Part shown: one piece after another, positions 36,673 to 46,416 of the stretch
How the letters are laid out: the number at the start of each line of letters is the position of its first letter
How positions within the stretch are numbered: position 1 is the first letter of the stretch
Assembly (NCBI RefSeq): GCF_003182275.1
Contig: NZ_QGTR01000001.1
Coordinates: 596,130-660,129 of the forward strand
Direction: 5' to 3'
DNA: 64,000 nucleotides
DNA from: Hoeflea marina
GTDB lineage: Bacteria > Pseudomonadota > Alphaproteobacteria > Rhizobiales > Rhizobiaceae
Notes under the pieces: generated by a model
Databases searched by the model: none
Told to the model about the DNA's origin: nothing
The model's input: only the letters and a program-made list of their open reading frames with translations
Translations under genes and position numbers: made by a program

Positions 36673-38061
36673 TCACTCTTCCCAGTCGTCCGCAGGCTTC
36701 GGGCCGTTGCCCATTCGGCGGTCGAGCTCCTCGGAATCGGCGTGGGTGAATTCCGCCTCGATCATCACCGAGCCGTCTTCCATGTCCTCGCGTCCGCTGA
36801 CGCGTCCGCGCTGGTAGATCCACGGCACGAGCTTCATCTGGCTCGGACCGACGCGCACCTGGCGGGCAATGAGCTTGCCTGAGACGATCGCCTCGATGCG
36901 CGTGAGCAGCACGTCGATCCCCTCGCCGGTGACCGACGAGACCGCAATGGCGTTCTCGGAGTTCTCGGCCTTCGCCTTGAGATCCTCCGCCGCCTCCTCG
37001 GGCAGCAGGTCGATCTTGTTCCAGACCTCGATCAGTTTGCGGCCGTCGCCTTCGCTCAGCCCGAGGCTCTTCAGGATCGCCTCGACGTCGCCGGCCTGCG
37101 ACGCGCGGTCCGGGTCGGACATGTCGCGCACATGCAGGATCAGGTCGGCTTCCACCACCTCTTCGAGCGTCGCGCGGAAGGCCGCGACCAGATGGGTCGG
37201 CAGGTTGGAGATGAATCCCACCGTGTCCGACAGGATCACCGTGTTGCCGTGCGGCAGCTTCATGCGCCTGAGCGTCGGATCGAGCGTGGCAAACAGCATG
37301 TCCTCGGCCAGCACCTCGGCGCCGGTGACGCGGTTGAACAGCGTCGATTTGCCGGCATTGGTGTAGCCCACCAGCGCCACGATGGGGTGCGGCACCTTCT
37401 TGCGCTTGGCGCGGTGCAGCTGGCGTGTGCGGCGGACCTGCTCGAGCTCGCGCTCGAGCTTGATGATGCGTTCCTGCAGCAGGCGCCGGTCGGCCTCGAT
37501 CTGGGTTTCGCCGGGACCGCCCATGAAGCCGCCGCCGCCGCGCTGGCGTTCAAGGTGGGTCCAGCTGCGCACCAGCCGGCCTTTCTGGTAATTGAGATGG
37601 GCAAGTTCGACCTGCAGCACGCCTTCCTTGGTGGAGGCGCGGCGGCCGAAGATTTCGAGGATCAGACCGGTGCGGTCGATGACCTTCACCTTCCACTGTT
37701 CCTCCAGATTGCGCTGCTGAACCGGGGTGAGCGGATGGTCGACGATGACGAGCTCCGACTCGCTTGCATCGATGAGCGCCTTGATCTCCAGCATCTTGCC
37801 CTTGCCGAACAGGGTCGAGGGCCGCGGCGCCGAGATCGGCACGATCAGCGCCTCTGCGACCTCGAGCTCGATGGCGCCCGCCAGGCCGATGGCCTCGCCC
37901 ATGCGGTGGGCGTCGGGCCGCTTGACCACATTGCCGCCCTCCGGGCCGCTTCCCGGCGCGGCATTGCGCGTGCGCATGGCCGGAATCAGAACGATGGCGC
38001 GCGTGACGACGGACTTGGAATCCGGGTCGTTGAAATTTCCAGAGCTATGTACGGTTTCTAT
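36673..38061 (-). CDS. hflX: GTPase HflX (probable non-canonical start)
   Basis: 462 aa if read from the ATA at 38061. HflX is a ribosome-binding GTPase that splits stalled 70S ribosomes under stress. The N-terminal domain (RAIVLIPAM...ALIVPISAPRPSTLFGKGKMLEIK), the glycine-rich linker (GGGGFMGGPGETQIE) and the G domain (Walker A GYTNAGKST, DTVGFI, NKID) are all intact. The first ATG, at 37977, would remove the first beta strand of the conserved domain and has no ribosome site, whereas AGGA lies eight bases before the ATA, just after the hfq stop. hfq-hflX is a conserved rhizobial pair. Confidence 0.9.
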   Translation of the reverse strand: METVHSSGNFNDPDSKSVVTRAIVLIPAMRTRNAAPGSGPEGGNVVKRPDAHRMGEAIGLAGAIELEVAEALIVPISAPRPSTLFGKGKMLEIKALIDASESELVIVDHPLTPVQQRNLEEQWKVKVIDRTGLILEIFGRRASTKEGVLQVELAHLNYQKGRLVRSWTHLERQRGGGGFMGGPGETQIEADRRLLQERIIKLERELEQVRRTRQLHRAKRKKVPHPIVALVGYTNAGKSTLFNRVTGAEVLAEDMLFATLDPTLRRMKLPHGNTVILSDTVGFISNLPTHLVAAFRATLEEVVEADLILHVRDMSDPDRASQAGDVEAILKSLGLSEGDGRKLIEVWNKIDLLPEEAAEDLKAKAENSENAIAVSSVTGEGIDVLLTRIEAIVSGKLIARQVRVGPSQMKLVPWIYQRGRVSGREDMEDGSVMIEAEFTHADSEELDRRMGNGPKPADDWEE

Positions 38062-38074
38062 GTGCGTTGTCCTG

Positions 38075-38323
38075 TTATTCCGCGCTCGGCGCGTCCTCGT
38101 TTTCGAACATCTGCACGGGCTGGCTCGGCATGATGGTCGAAATCGCATGCTTGTAGACAAGCTGGGAATGGCCATCGCGGCGCAGCAGCACGCAGAAATT
38201 GTCAAACGAGGTGACGACGCCGGTCAGTTTGACGCCGTTGATCAGAAAGATGGTCAAGGATATCTTCTGCTTGCGAACCGTGTTCAGAAACAGGTCCTGC
38301 AAATTCTGTGAACGCTCCGCCAT
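38075..38323 (-). CDS. hfq: RNA chaperone Hfq
   Basis: 82 aa, the usual alphaproteobacterial length. The Sm1 motif ([26 protein letters not shown]) and Sm2 motif ([14 protein letters not shown]) are intact, including the YKHA residues of the proximal RNA-binding face; the N-terminus [15 protein letters not shown] matches the family. It forms a hexamer and helps small RNAs pair with mRNAs, in rhizobia also affecting nitrogen fixation genes. It is directly followed by hflX on the same strand (13-base gap to the ATA). Confidence 0.97.
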   Translation of the reverse strand: MAERSQNLQDLFLNTVRKQKISLTIFLINGVKLTGVVTSFDNFCVLLRRDGHSQLVYKHAISTIMPSQPVQMFENEDAPSAE

Positions 38324-38630
38324 TGCGCCTGTCTTTCCGTCTTCTTATTGCCCGTCAAACGGGACACGTTGCCATTCACCTGACGCGAAAGTCGCCAGGA
38401 CACACGTCGCAAACCATCCCTAACAGGCATCTCGGCCTATCGCAACGACAACCATCGGATGGAATTTGATTCCGGCTGCCGGCGCCGCGATTCTCGTCGC
38501 CTATCCGGGATCGGAAATAGCTGACCACTCATTTCTGCAATTGTAAACAGGCAATTGCGTTTGTGCAAATGCATGCCCTCACAGACAGGCAGGCCGTCCG
38601 GTCCGGTGGGACGCGGCGGCACTCGCCCGG
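38324..38630. other. 307-base gap between trkA and hfq
   Basis: No gene is recognised; the codon pattern is poor in all frames. It should hold the hfq promoter, but no confident -35/-10 pair was found. The only clear structure is an inverted repeat GCAATTG (38537-38543) with CAATTGC (38552-38558). In some rhizobia a D-amino-acid aminotransferase gene lies at this point; none is present here. Confidence 0.5.
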
Positions 38631-40007
38631 TCAGAAGAATTCGAGGCTGACGCGGAACATCTGCTCGACATGGCGCACGGCGTCGAGCGAGGCGAACATC
38701 ACCACCCGGTCCTTGGCCTTGATCCGGGTGTCGCCGTCCGGCCGCAGCACCTGCTTGTCGCGATAGACGGCGCCGATGCGCACCCCCTTCGGCAGGTCGA
38801 GTTCGCGCAGCGGCTTTCCGACCAGCGGCGAGGTTTCCAGCGCCTCGGCCTCGATGACTTCCGCGGCCCCCTTCTGCACGCTGTAGACCGAGCGGATGCG
38901 ACCCCGGCGGACATGCTGGAGAATCCGCGAAATGGTCACCGCACGCGGATTGATGTGGGCGTCGATGCCCATGGTCTTGGTGAAGCTCTGATAGGACGGA
39001 TTGTTGATCAGCACCAGATTGGCCTTGCATCCCAGGCGCTTGGCCATGACCGAGGAGAGGATGTTGACCTGGTCGTCATTGGTCAGCGCGACCATCAGGT
39101 CCGCATCCTGGATATCGGCCTCGACGAGGATGTCCTGGTCGAGAGACGAGCCGTTGATGATGACCGTGCGCTTGAGCGAGTCTGCGATCTCGACAGCCCT
39201 GCCGCGGTGGTTCTCGATGATCTTGACCCGGGTGCGCGGTTGCCGTTCCTCGATGACGCTGGCGACATAATAGCCGATATTGCCGCCGCCGGCGATGACG
39301 ATGCGGCCGGCCTCCTGCTCCTCATGGCCGAACAGGCTCAGCGTCCGGCGCACATGGTCGTGTTCGCAGATCACATAGGCGAGGTCCCCGGTGGACAGCT
39401 GGTCGGAGGAATGCGGCACGAACAGCTTCTCGTCGCGCCAGATGCCGACCACTGTGGCCATCAGGTCGGGGAACAGCTCGCTCAGTTGCTCGAGCGGCGT
39501 GTTGACCACCGGACAGTCTTCCAGGCATTCGATGGCCACCATCGCCACCTTGTCGTCGGCAAAGCGGACCACGTCGGTCGCGCCCGGCAGCGCGATGCGG
39601 CGCAGCACCATCTCGCCGACCTCGACCTCGGGCGAAATGATGACGTCGATGGGCATGTGGTCGCGCGAGAACAGGTCGGCCCAGTGCGGTCTGAGATAGG
39701 ACTGGGCGCGGATGCGGGCGATCTTGGTGGGGACGTTGAACAGCGAATGGGCCACCTGGCAGGCGACCATGTTGACCTCGTCATAGAGCGTGACGGCGAT
39801 GATCATGTCGGCCTGTTCGGCACCGGCGGCGGCCAGCACGTCCGGTTGGGCGCCGTGGCCGACATAGCCGCGGACATCGAGCGTGTCGCGGATGCCCTGC
39901 ACCAGCACCGCCGAAGTGTCGATCACCGACACATCGTTCTCCTCGGCAGCCAGCTTCTCGGCGATCCCGTAACCGACGCGGCCTGCGCCGCAAATAATGA
40001 CTTTCAT
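38631..40007 (-). CDS. trkA: Trk potassium uptake NAD-binding protein TrkA
   Basis: 458 aa made of two RCK modules. Each begins with a Rossmann fold (ICGAGRVGYGIAEKLAAEENDVSVID and VIAGGGNIGYYVASVIEE) followed by a TrkA-C domain. It is a peripheral membrane protein that gates the TrkH potassium channel in response to nucleotides. The TrkH gene is not in the window. The gene follows ntrX after 60 bases on the same strand, the order known from Brucella and rhizobia. Confidence 0.96.
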   Translation of the reverse strand: MKVIICGAGRVGYGIAEKLAAEENDVSVIDTSAVLVQGIRDTLDVRGYVGHGAQPDVLAAAGAEQADMIIAVTLYDEVNMVACQVAHSLFNVPTKIARIRAQSYLRPHWADLFSRDHMPIDVIISPEVEVGEMVLRRIALPGATDVVRFADDKVAMVAIECLEDCPVVNTPLEQLSELFPDLMATVVGIWRDEKLFVPHSSDQLSTGDLAYVICEHDHVRRTLSLFGHEEQEAGRIVIAGGGNIGYYVASVIEERQPRTRVKIIENHRGRAVEIADSLKRTVIINGSSLDQDILVEADIQDADLMVALTNDDQVNILSSVMAKRLGCKANLVLINNPSYQSFTKTMGIDAHINPRAVTISRILQHVRRGRIRSVYSVQKGAAEVIEAEALETSPLVGKPLRELDLPKGVRIGAVYRDKQVLRPDGDTRIKAKDRVVMFASLDAVRHVEQMFRVSLEFF

Positions 40008-40067
40008 CCCTGTCCCCGGCCTGGGGCGGCGGCATGGCTGCCCCGTCCCCTTGAGTGCGTCAGGCGC

Positions 40068-41432
40068 TTATACGCCGAGCGATTTCAATTTGCGATGCAA
40101 AGCGGAGCGTTCCATGCCGACAAATTCGGCCGTCCTCGAGATGTTGCCGCCGAACCGGTTGATCTGGGCAATCAGATAATCGCGCTCGAACATTTCCCGC
40201 GCCTCGCGCAGCGGGATGGTCATGATCAGATTGGAATCTCCGGCACCGGTCTTGGGCAGCATGTCGGAAACGTCATCGGGCAGCATGTCGGCGCTGATGA
40301 TCGAATCAGGACCGTCGGTGCGGGCGAGAATCATCAGCCGTTCCATGTAGTTGCGAAGCTGGCGGATGTTTCCGGGCCAGGTGTGGGCCTGGATGACGGC
40401 GAGCGCGTCCTCCCCGATGCGGCGGTTGCGGATGCCGGCCTGCTCGGAAATCTGGCGCATGAAGGTGTCGACCAGGAACGGAATGTCCTCGCGCCGCTCC
40501 ATCAGCGACGGCACCTTGACCGGCACCACCGCCAGCCGGTGGTAGAGATCCTCGCGGAAGTCGCCCGCCGAGATCAGATCCTCCAGGTTTATCGCCGTCG
40601 ACGAGATGATGCGGACATCCACCTTGACCCGCTTGGTCCCGCCGACCCTCTCGAACTGCTGGTCGACGAGCACCCTGAGAATCTTGCTCTGGGTGCCGCG
40701 CGGCATGTCTGCCACCTCGTCGAGATAGAGGATGCCGCCATGCGCCTCCTCGAGCGCGCCGACCTTGCGCTCATGGCTCGATGTGCTCTCGGTGCCGAAC
40801 AGGGCGACTTCCATGCGCTCGGGCGTGATGGCTGCCGCATTGAGCACCACGAACGGACCTCCGGCCCGACTGCTCTTGCGGTGGATCAGCCGCGCCACGA
40901 GTTCCTTGCCGCAGCCGGATGGACCGAGGATCATCACCCGGCTGTTGGTCGGCGCCACCTTCTCGATGACCTGCTTGAGCTGCGACACGGCGACCGATGT
41001 CCCGATGAGTTCGACCGGATCGCCGGAGCGGCGCTTCAGGTCGCTGACCTCGCGCTTGAGGTTGGAGGTTTCCAGCGCCCGCTCGGCGATCAGCACCAGC
41101 CGGTCCGCCTTGAACGGCTTCTCGATGAAGTCGTAGGCGCCGCGGCGTATGGCCGAGACGGCGGTCTCGATGTTGCCGTGGCCGGATATCATCACCACCG
41201 GCAGTTCCGGGTATCGCGACTTGATCTCATCGAGCAGGGCGAGACCGTCAAGGCGGCTGCCCTGCATCCAGATGTCGAGGAAGACCAGCCGCGGCACGCG
41301 ATCGGAGATTGCCTGCAGCGCGCTGTCGCTGTCATGGGCGGTGCGCGTTTCATGGCCTTCATCCGAGAGGATGCCGGAGATGATGTCGCGGATGTCCTTT
41401 TCGTCGTCGACGACGAGAATATCAGATGCCAT
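40068..41432 (-). CDS. ntrX: Nitrogen-related response regulator NtrX
   Basis: 454 aa. The receiver domain (about 1-120) has the phosphoacceptor in LVFLDIWMQGSRLDG. The AAA+ domain has Walker A GPSGCGKEL and a Fis-type HTH ends the protein (GNISRTAEFVGMERSALHRKLKSLG). The sigma-54 loop GAFTGA is absent: the stretch reads ALFGTESTSSHERKVGALEEA instead. So it cannot work as a standard sigma-54 activator, as noted for NtrX in other alphaproteobacteria. It overlaps ntrY by 11 bases. Confidence 0.96.
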   Translation of the reverse strand: MASDILVVDDEKDIRDIISGILSDEGHETRTAHDSDSALQAISDRVPRLVFLDIWMQGSRLDGLALLDEIKSRYPELPVVMISGHGNIETAVSAIRRGAYDFIEKPFKADRLVLIAERALETSNLKREVSDLKRRSGDPVELIGTSVAVSQLKQVIEKVAPTNSRVMILGPSGCGKELVARLIHRKSSRAGGPFVVLNAAAITPERMEVALFGTESTSSHERKVGALEEAHGGILYLDEVADMPRGTQSKILRVLVDQQFERVGGTKRVKVDVRIISSTAINLEDLISAGDFREDLYHRLAVVPVKVPSLMERREDIPFLVDTFMRQISEQAGIRNRRIGEDALAVIQAHTWPGNIRQLRNYMERLMILARTDGPDSIISADMLPDDVSDMLPKTGAGDSNLIMTIPLREAREMFERDYLIAQINRFGGNISRTAEFVGMERSALHRKLKSLGV

Positions 41433-43704
41433 TGACCGGCTCCTTCGCTTCCAGGTTTTCGGTCGAATTCTCGACAGGCTGCAACGGCAGCCTGACGCTG
41501 ATCATGGCGCCACGGCCGCCGTCAATGTCGGCCGGCGCGTCGCGCAGTTGCAGGACGCCGCCGTGGTCGTCGATGATCTTCTTGACGATGGCCAGTCCCA
41601 GTCCGGTGCCCTTCTCGCGCATGGTCATGTAGGGCTCGAGCAGCCTGTGACGGTTCTCCGCCGGCAGACCGCGGCCGTTGTCGATGATGTCGATGACATG
41701 GTCGTGTCCGTCCGGCGACGCCCCTGCCCTGATGGTGATCCGCTTGCCGTCGCGGTCGTCGCCGGGCGTTACCGAATCGATGGCTTCGGTGGCGTTCTTG
41801 ATCAGGTTGCCGAACGCCTGGCCGAGCATGCGCGGATCGTAGTGGCCTTCCAGCGGCGTCTCACCGAATTCGCGCACGAACTCGATGTCCTGTCGCCCGA
41901 CCTCGCGCAGGAAGACCGCATCCTTCAGGATGTCGCGCAGGTCGCAGCGCACCTTCACGGGCTTGGGCACGCGGGCAAAGGAGGAGAATTCGTCGACCAT
42001 GCGGCCGATGTCCTCGACCTGGCGGATGATGGTGTCGGTGCACTGGTCGAAGACTTCGCGGTCGTTGTCGGGAATCTGCTTGCCGTAGCGGCGCCGGATC
42101 CGCTCGGCGGAGAGCTGGATCGGCGTGAGCGGATTCTTGATCTCGTGGGCGATGCGGCGGGCCACGTCGGCCCAGGCCGTCGAGCGCTGGGCGATCAGCA
42201 GGTCGGTGATGTCGTCGATGGTGACGACGAAGGATTCGTGCCCGTCATGGGTCTCCTCGCGCGTGACCTTGACGTCGAGCGTCCGCTCCTTGCCGCCGCG
42301 CTTGAGAATGATCTGCGAGCGTGTGTCGCTGCGCGGGCGCATTGCTGCCTCGGCGATGACGGTGGTGAATTCCGGCGCAATCTCGCAGAACGGTTCGCCG
42401 ATGATCTCCTGCGCGGCGTCGGTCAGGATGGCGGAGGCGGAGCGGTTGGCAATGGTGACCCGGGCGTGGTGGTCTATACCGACCACCCCGGCGGACACGC
42501 CCGAGAGCACCGCCTCGGTGAAGCGGCGTCGGTCGTCGATCTGGTCCTTCGCCGACAGGATTTCGTCACGCTGGGTGCGGATCTGGACGATCATGTTGTT
42601 GAAGGTCTTGGCGAGCGACCCGACGTCGCCGTCCGACGCATGCACGGGGACTGCGATATCAAGGTTGCCCTGCGCCACCCGGTCCGACGCGTTGATCAGG
42701 ATCCTGATCGGACGCACGAGCCGGTCGGCGACCGCGATGGCGGTCCAGATGGCTGCAAGCAGCACGATCAGCGCGAACCCTATGTAGAGAATCCCGAAGG
42801 CGAGCTGCAGCGGCGCCCGCCCCTGCTCCAGCGTCTGGTACTCCTTGGTCGCATCCTCCATCAGCCGCATCGACCGCATCACCTCGGGATCGACCACGCG
42901 GACCGTGTAGAGAAAGGCATTCGGGATGTCCTGCAGCGGGATCACCGCACCGACCAGATTGGTGACGCCGGGCGGAATCAGAGTCGGCTTGCCGTTGGAG
43001 GCATCCCGGAGCGCGTCGGCGGGAATCGCCGGCAGCGGCCGTTCGGTGGGAATGTCCGCATTGAGGATCACGCTGCCGTCGGCCCGCACCAGGAATGCGC
43101 CGAGCAGGCCGCGGCCGACCGCCTGCCGGGTGAGGAAGTTGGTGAACCCCGTGCGGTCGAGGCTGTAGAGGGTGCGGGCGTTGTCGAGATCGTTCGCCAT
43201 CGACACGGTCTGGCCCTGCAGGAAGCGGGCATTCTCCAGCACATAGGCCTCGGCCACCGAGAGCGACGAATTGACGATGGCCTTGGTGCGAAGCGAGAAC
43301 CAGCGGTCCAGCCCGACATCGAGCGTCACGGAGGCGACGATGGCGACGAGAATGGCCGGCATGATGGCGACGATCGAGAACAGCGCCACGATGCGGATGT
43401 GCAGCCGGGCGGCGGCCTTGCCGCGCTTGCGCGCATTGTGCAAGCGCCGGAATTCCAGGAACACCAGTGTGAGCAGCCCCAGCACGAAGACCAGATTGAC
43501 GCCGACGGCCGACAGCACCACCGCATCGTCGGGAATGACCGGGGTCAGCCCGAGCAGGATGGCGAAGGACACCAGGGCGCTGACAAAGGCGCATGCCACC
43601 AGCGCGATTCCCGGCAGCGCGAACCGATTCCGGCTGCTGATGCTTTCCGTCAGCACGGACGGATCACCCAGGTCGTCCACAGCCGGATTTGCGTCAATTG
43701 GCAT
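41422..43704 (-). CDS. ntrY: Sensor histidine kinase NtrY
   Basis: 760 aa from ATG at 43704 (a GTG at 43716 is possible). Several N-terminal membrane helices (about 25-120), a periplasmic region, a further TM near 300, HAMP, PAS (about 380-500), HisKA with His in [21 protein letters not shown] and an ATPase domain with DNGRGL and GTGLGLAIVKK. It is the membrane partner of NtrX and is linked to nitrogen and redox signalling. Starts 106 bases after ntrC. Confidence 0.95.
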   Translation of the reverse strand: MPIDANPAVDDLGDPSVLTESISSRNRFALPGIALVACAFVSALVSFAILLGLTPVIPDDAVVLSAVGVNLVFVLGLLTLVFLEFRRLHNARKRGKAAARLHIRIVALFSIVAIMPAILVAIVASVTLDVGLDRWFSLRTKAIVNSSLSVAEAYVLENARFLQGQTVSMANDLDNARTLYSLDRTGFTNFLTRQAVGRGLLGAFLVRADGSVILNADIPTERPLPAIPADALRDASNGKPTLIPPGVTNLVGAVIPLQDIPNAFLYTVRVVDPEVMRSMRLMEDATKEYQTLEQGRAPLQLAFGILYIGFALIVLLAAIWTAIAVADRLVRPIRILINASDRVAQGNLDIAVPVHASDGDVGSLAKTFNNMIVQIRTQRDEILSAKDQIDDRRRFTEAVLSGVSAGVVGIDHHARVTIANRSASAILTDAAQEIIGEPFCEIAPEFTTVIAEAAMRPRSDTRSQIILKRGGKERTLDVKVTREETHDGHESFVVTIDDITDLLIAQRSTAWADVARRIAHEIKNPLTPIQLSAERIRRRYGKQIPDNDREVFDQCTDTIIRQVEDIGRMVDEFSSFARVPKPVKVRCDLRDILKDAVFLREVGRQDIEFVREFGETPLEGHYDPRMLGQAFGNLIKNATEAIDSVTPGDDRDGKRITIRAGASPDGHDHVIDIIDNGRGLPAENRHRLLEPYMTMREKGTGLGLAIVKKIIDDHGGVLQLRDAPADIDGGRGAMISVRLPLQPVENSTENLEAKEPVNGI

Positions 43705-43810
43705 TGAGGCCGTCACGCTCCAAAGATTGTCGGTTTTCGTCAGTTGCGATCATGCAACAGAATGTGGCGAAAATGCAACGCTTTGAGGCGAACTGTCAAG
43801 GCAGGCGGCC

Positions 43811-45262
43811 TCAGACCGGTCGTGGCGAGCGATAGACAGTCACGCCGAGCTCACGGATCTTCTTGCGCAGCGTGTTGCGGTTGAGACCCAGCAGATCCGC
43901 TGCCTTGATCTGGTTTCCCCGCGTTGCGGTGAGCGCTGCGAGGATGAGCGGATGCTCGACCTCCTCGAGCACGCGCTGGTAGAGTCCCGGCGGCGGCAGG
44001 TCCTCGCCGAAACCGGAAAAGTAGCGCCGCATGTTTTCCTCGACCGCCTGGCTGATGCTGGTCGGACTCCCCGACGTTCCGCTGCGCGACGATGGCTCGG
44101 GTGATTCGATCCTGAGTTCGTTGTCGATGATGTCGCTGGCGATCTCGTCCTGGGGATAGAGCGCCATGACCCGGCGGACGACGTTTTCCAGTTCGCGCAC
44201 ATTGCCCGGCCAGGGATAGGCCTTGAGCAGGTCAAGCGCCTCGGTGTCGAAGCGCTTGGCGTCGAGCCCCTCGCGTACGGCCTGGCGGACGAAGTGGCGC
44301 ACCAGATCGGGCACGTCCTCGGCGCGATCCCTCAGCGGCGGCAGCCGGAGCGGGACCACGTTGAGCCGGTAGTAGAGATCCTCCCGGAACAGGCCCTGAT
44401 TGATCAGCACCTTGAGATCCTTGTTGGAGGCGGCGACGATGCGGACATCGGACTTGATCGGCGTGCGGCCGCCGACGGTGGTGTATTCGCCCTGCTGGAG
44501 CACCCGCAGCAGCCGGGTCTGGGCATCCATCGGCATGTCGCCGATCTCGTCGAGGAAGAGGGTCCCGCCCTCCGCCTGCTCGAACCTGCCGGTGGATCTG
44601 CTCTGGGCGCCGGTGAACGAGCCCTTTTCGTGGCCGAAAAGCTCGGACTCGATCAGATCGCGGGGAATGGCGGCCATGTTGATGGCGACGAAGGGACCAT
44701 TGCGGCGCTTGCCGTAGTCGTGCAGCGCGCGTGCCACCAGTTCCTTGCCGGTGCCGGATTCGCCGGTGATCATCAGCGTCAGGTCCGTCTGCATCAGCCG
44801 GGCCAGCACCCGGTAGATCTCCTGCATGGCGGCCGATCGGCCGACCAGCGGCATGCCTTCGCTGGTTTCGTCGGCGGCCGATTGGGGCACCTTGCGCGGC
44901 TCCGACAGCGCCCGGCGGATGATGTTGAGCATCTCGGTGAGGTCGAAGGGTTTGGGGAGATAGTCGTAGGCCCCTCCCTCCGAGGCGCGGATGGCGGTCA
45001 TGAAGGTGTTCTGGGCGCTCATCACCAGGACCGGGAGTTCGGGCCGGGCGCGGCGGATGCGCGGCAGCATGTCGAAGGCGTTCTCGTCCGGCATCACCAC
45101 ATCGGTGATCACCAGGTCGCCCTCGCCCGCAGAAACCCAGCGCCACAGGGTGGCGGCGTTGGAGGTGATCCGCACCTCGTAGCCGGCGCGGGTCAGCGCC
45201 TGGTTGAGCACGGTGCGGATTGCGGCGTCGTCATCGGCGACGAGAATGGTTGCGCTGGTCAT
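43811..45262 (-). CDS. ntrC: Nitrogen regulation response regulator NtrC
   Basis: 483 aa with receiver (Asp in [12 protein letters not shown]), AAA+ domain (Walker [10 protein letters not shown], Walker [10 protein letters not shown]) and C-terminal Fis HTH ([24 protein letters not shown]). The sigma-54 loop reads GSFTGA, a conservative variant of GAFTGA. It activates RpoN promoters of nitrogen scavenging genes when phosphorylated by NtrB. It overlaps ntrB by four bases (ATGA). Confidence 0.97.
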   Translation of the reverse strand: MTSATILVADDDAAIRTVLNQALTRAGYEVRITSNAATLWRWVSAGEGDLVITDVVMPDENAFDMLPRIRRARPELPVLVMSAQNTFMTAIRASEGGAYDYLPKPFDLTEMLNIIRRALSEPRKVPQSAADETSEGMPLVGRSAAMQEIYRVLARLMQTDLTLMITGESGTGKELVARALHDYGKRRNGPFVAINMAAIPRDLIESELFGHEKGSFTGAQSRSTGRFEQAEGGTLFLDEIGDMPMDAQTRLLRVLQQGEYTTVGGRTPIKSDVRIVAASNKDLKVLINQGLFREDLYYRLNVVPLRLPPLRDRAEDVPDLVRHFVRQAVREGLDAKRFDTEALDLLKAYPWPGNVRELENVVRRVMALYPQDEIASDIIDNELRIESPEPSSRSGTSGSPTSISQAVEENMRRYFSGFGEDLPPPGLYQRVLEEVEHPLILAALTATRGNQIKAADLLGLNRNTLRKKIRELGVTVYRSPRPV

Positions 45263-46416
45263 GACACCGCTCCTTTTTTGCTACCGGCCGCGAGCGGCTT
45301 GATGGGTTTGGCATCCGGCGAAGCGGGCATCAGGATGCGGAATGTGGTCTTGCGCGCCTGGCTGTCGCATTCGACGATGCCGCCGTGGCCGCCGACGATC
45401 TTGGCCACCAGCGCCAGTCCGAGGCCGGACCCGTTGGTCTTGGTGGTGATGAACGGGTCGAAGAGATGCGGCACCAGATCCGGCGGCACGCCCGGCCCGT
45501 TGTCCTGGACGCAGAACTCGAGCGGCAGCGACACCTTTTCGCGGGTGCCCGCCACCGAGAGGCGAATGCCGGGCCGGTAGGCGGTAGTCAGCAGGATCTC
45601 GCCGTTGGGATCGTCACCCACCGACTCGGCGGCGTTCTTGACCAGATTGAGGAACACCTGCACCAGCTGGTCGCGATTGGCATAGACGGACGGGAGGGAG
45701 GGATCATAGAGCTCGGAGATCTTGATGTTGCGGGCGAATCCCGCCTTGGCGATGGCCTTGACGTGGTCGAGCACGGAATGGATGTTGACCGAGACACGGT
45801 CCACAGGACGCTCGTCGGAGAAGATCTCCATGCGGTCGACCAGCGAGACGATGCGGTCGGTCTCGTCGCGGATCAGCCGGGCCAGCGACCGGTCCTCGTC
45901 GCCCACGGACATTTCCAGAAGCTGCGCCGCGCCGCGGATGCCCGACAGCGGGTTCTTGATCTCGTGCGCCAGCATTGACGCCAGCCCGGTGACCGAGCGG
46001 GCGGCCGTGCGATGGGTGAGCTGGCGGTCGATCTTGTCGGCCATCGAGCGCTCCTGGAACACCACCACGACATTGCCGGGCTGGCCGGCGACCGGTGCCA
46101 CATAGAGGTCGACCAGCTTGTCGCTGCCCAGTCGCGGCGAACTCAGATCCACGCGGTATTCGTTGACGGCGGCGCTGCGGCCGCGCACCTGCTCGATGAG
46201 CTGCAGCAGCGGACTGCCGAAGGGAATGAAGTTTTCCAGCGGGCTGCGCGCCAGATGGGCGGCGCTGGCGGCGAAAAAGGCCTCGGCCGCCCAGTTGGCA
46301 AAGCAGACCTTGCCTTCGGCGTCGACCATGATGACCGGGTGCTGGATGGCATTGAGCACCGCGGACTCGGTGCCTTCGGCCAGGGTCAGCGGCGGATTGA
46401 CGGGGGTTTCGGTCAT
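45259..46416 (-). CDS. ntrB: Nitrogen regulation sensor kinase/phosphatase NtrB
   Basis: 385 aa from ATG at 46416, which overlaps the dusB stop by four bases. It is soluble: a PAS domain (about 15-125), HisKA with His in [20 protein letters not shown] and an ATPase domain with DNGPGV and [12 protein letters not shown]. It phosphorylates NtrC under nitrogen limitation and is controlled by PII proteins. The dusB-ntrB-ntrC order is a conserved operon in this class. Confidence 0.96.
   Translation of the reverse strand: MTETPVNPPLTLAEGTESAVLNAIQHPVIMVDAEGKVCFANWAAEAFFAASAAHLARSPLENFIPFGSPLLQLIEQVRGRSAAVNEYRVDLSSPRLGSDKLVDLYVAPVAGQPGNVVVVFQERSMADKIDRQLTHRTAARSVTGLASMLAHEIKNPLSGIRGAAQLLEMSVGDEDRSLARLIRDETDRIVSLVDRMEIFSDERPVDRVSVNIHSVLDHVKAIAKAGFARNIKISELYDPSLPSVYANRDQLVQVFLNLVKNAAESVGDDPNGEILLTTAYRPGIRLSVAGTREKVSLPLEFCVQDNGPGVPPDLVPHLFDPFITTKTNGSGLGLALVAKIVGGHGGIVECDSQARKTTFRILMPASPDAKPIKPLAAGSKKGAVS

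Noticed and set aside
38670-41435. Open frame of about 921 codons antisense to trkA and ntrX
   Set aside because: Shadow of two well-conserved genes; no domain or ribosome site.
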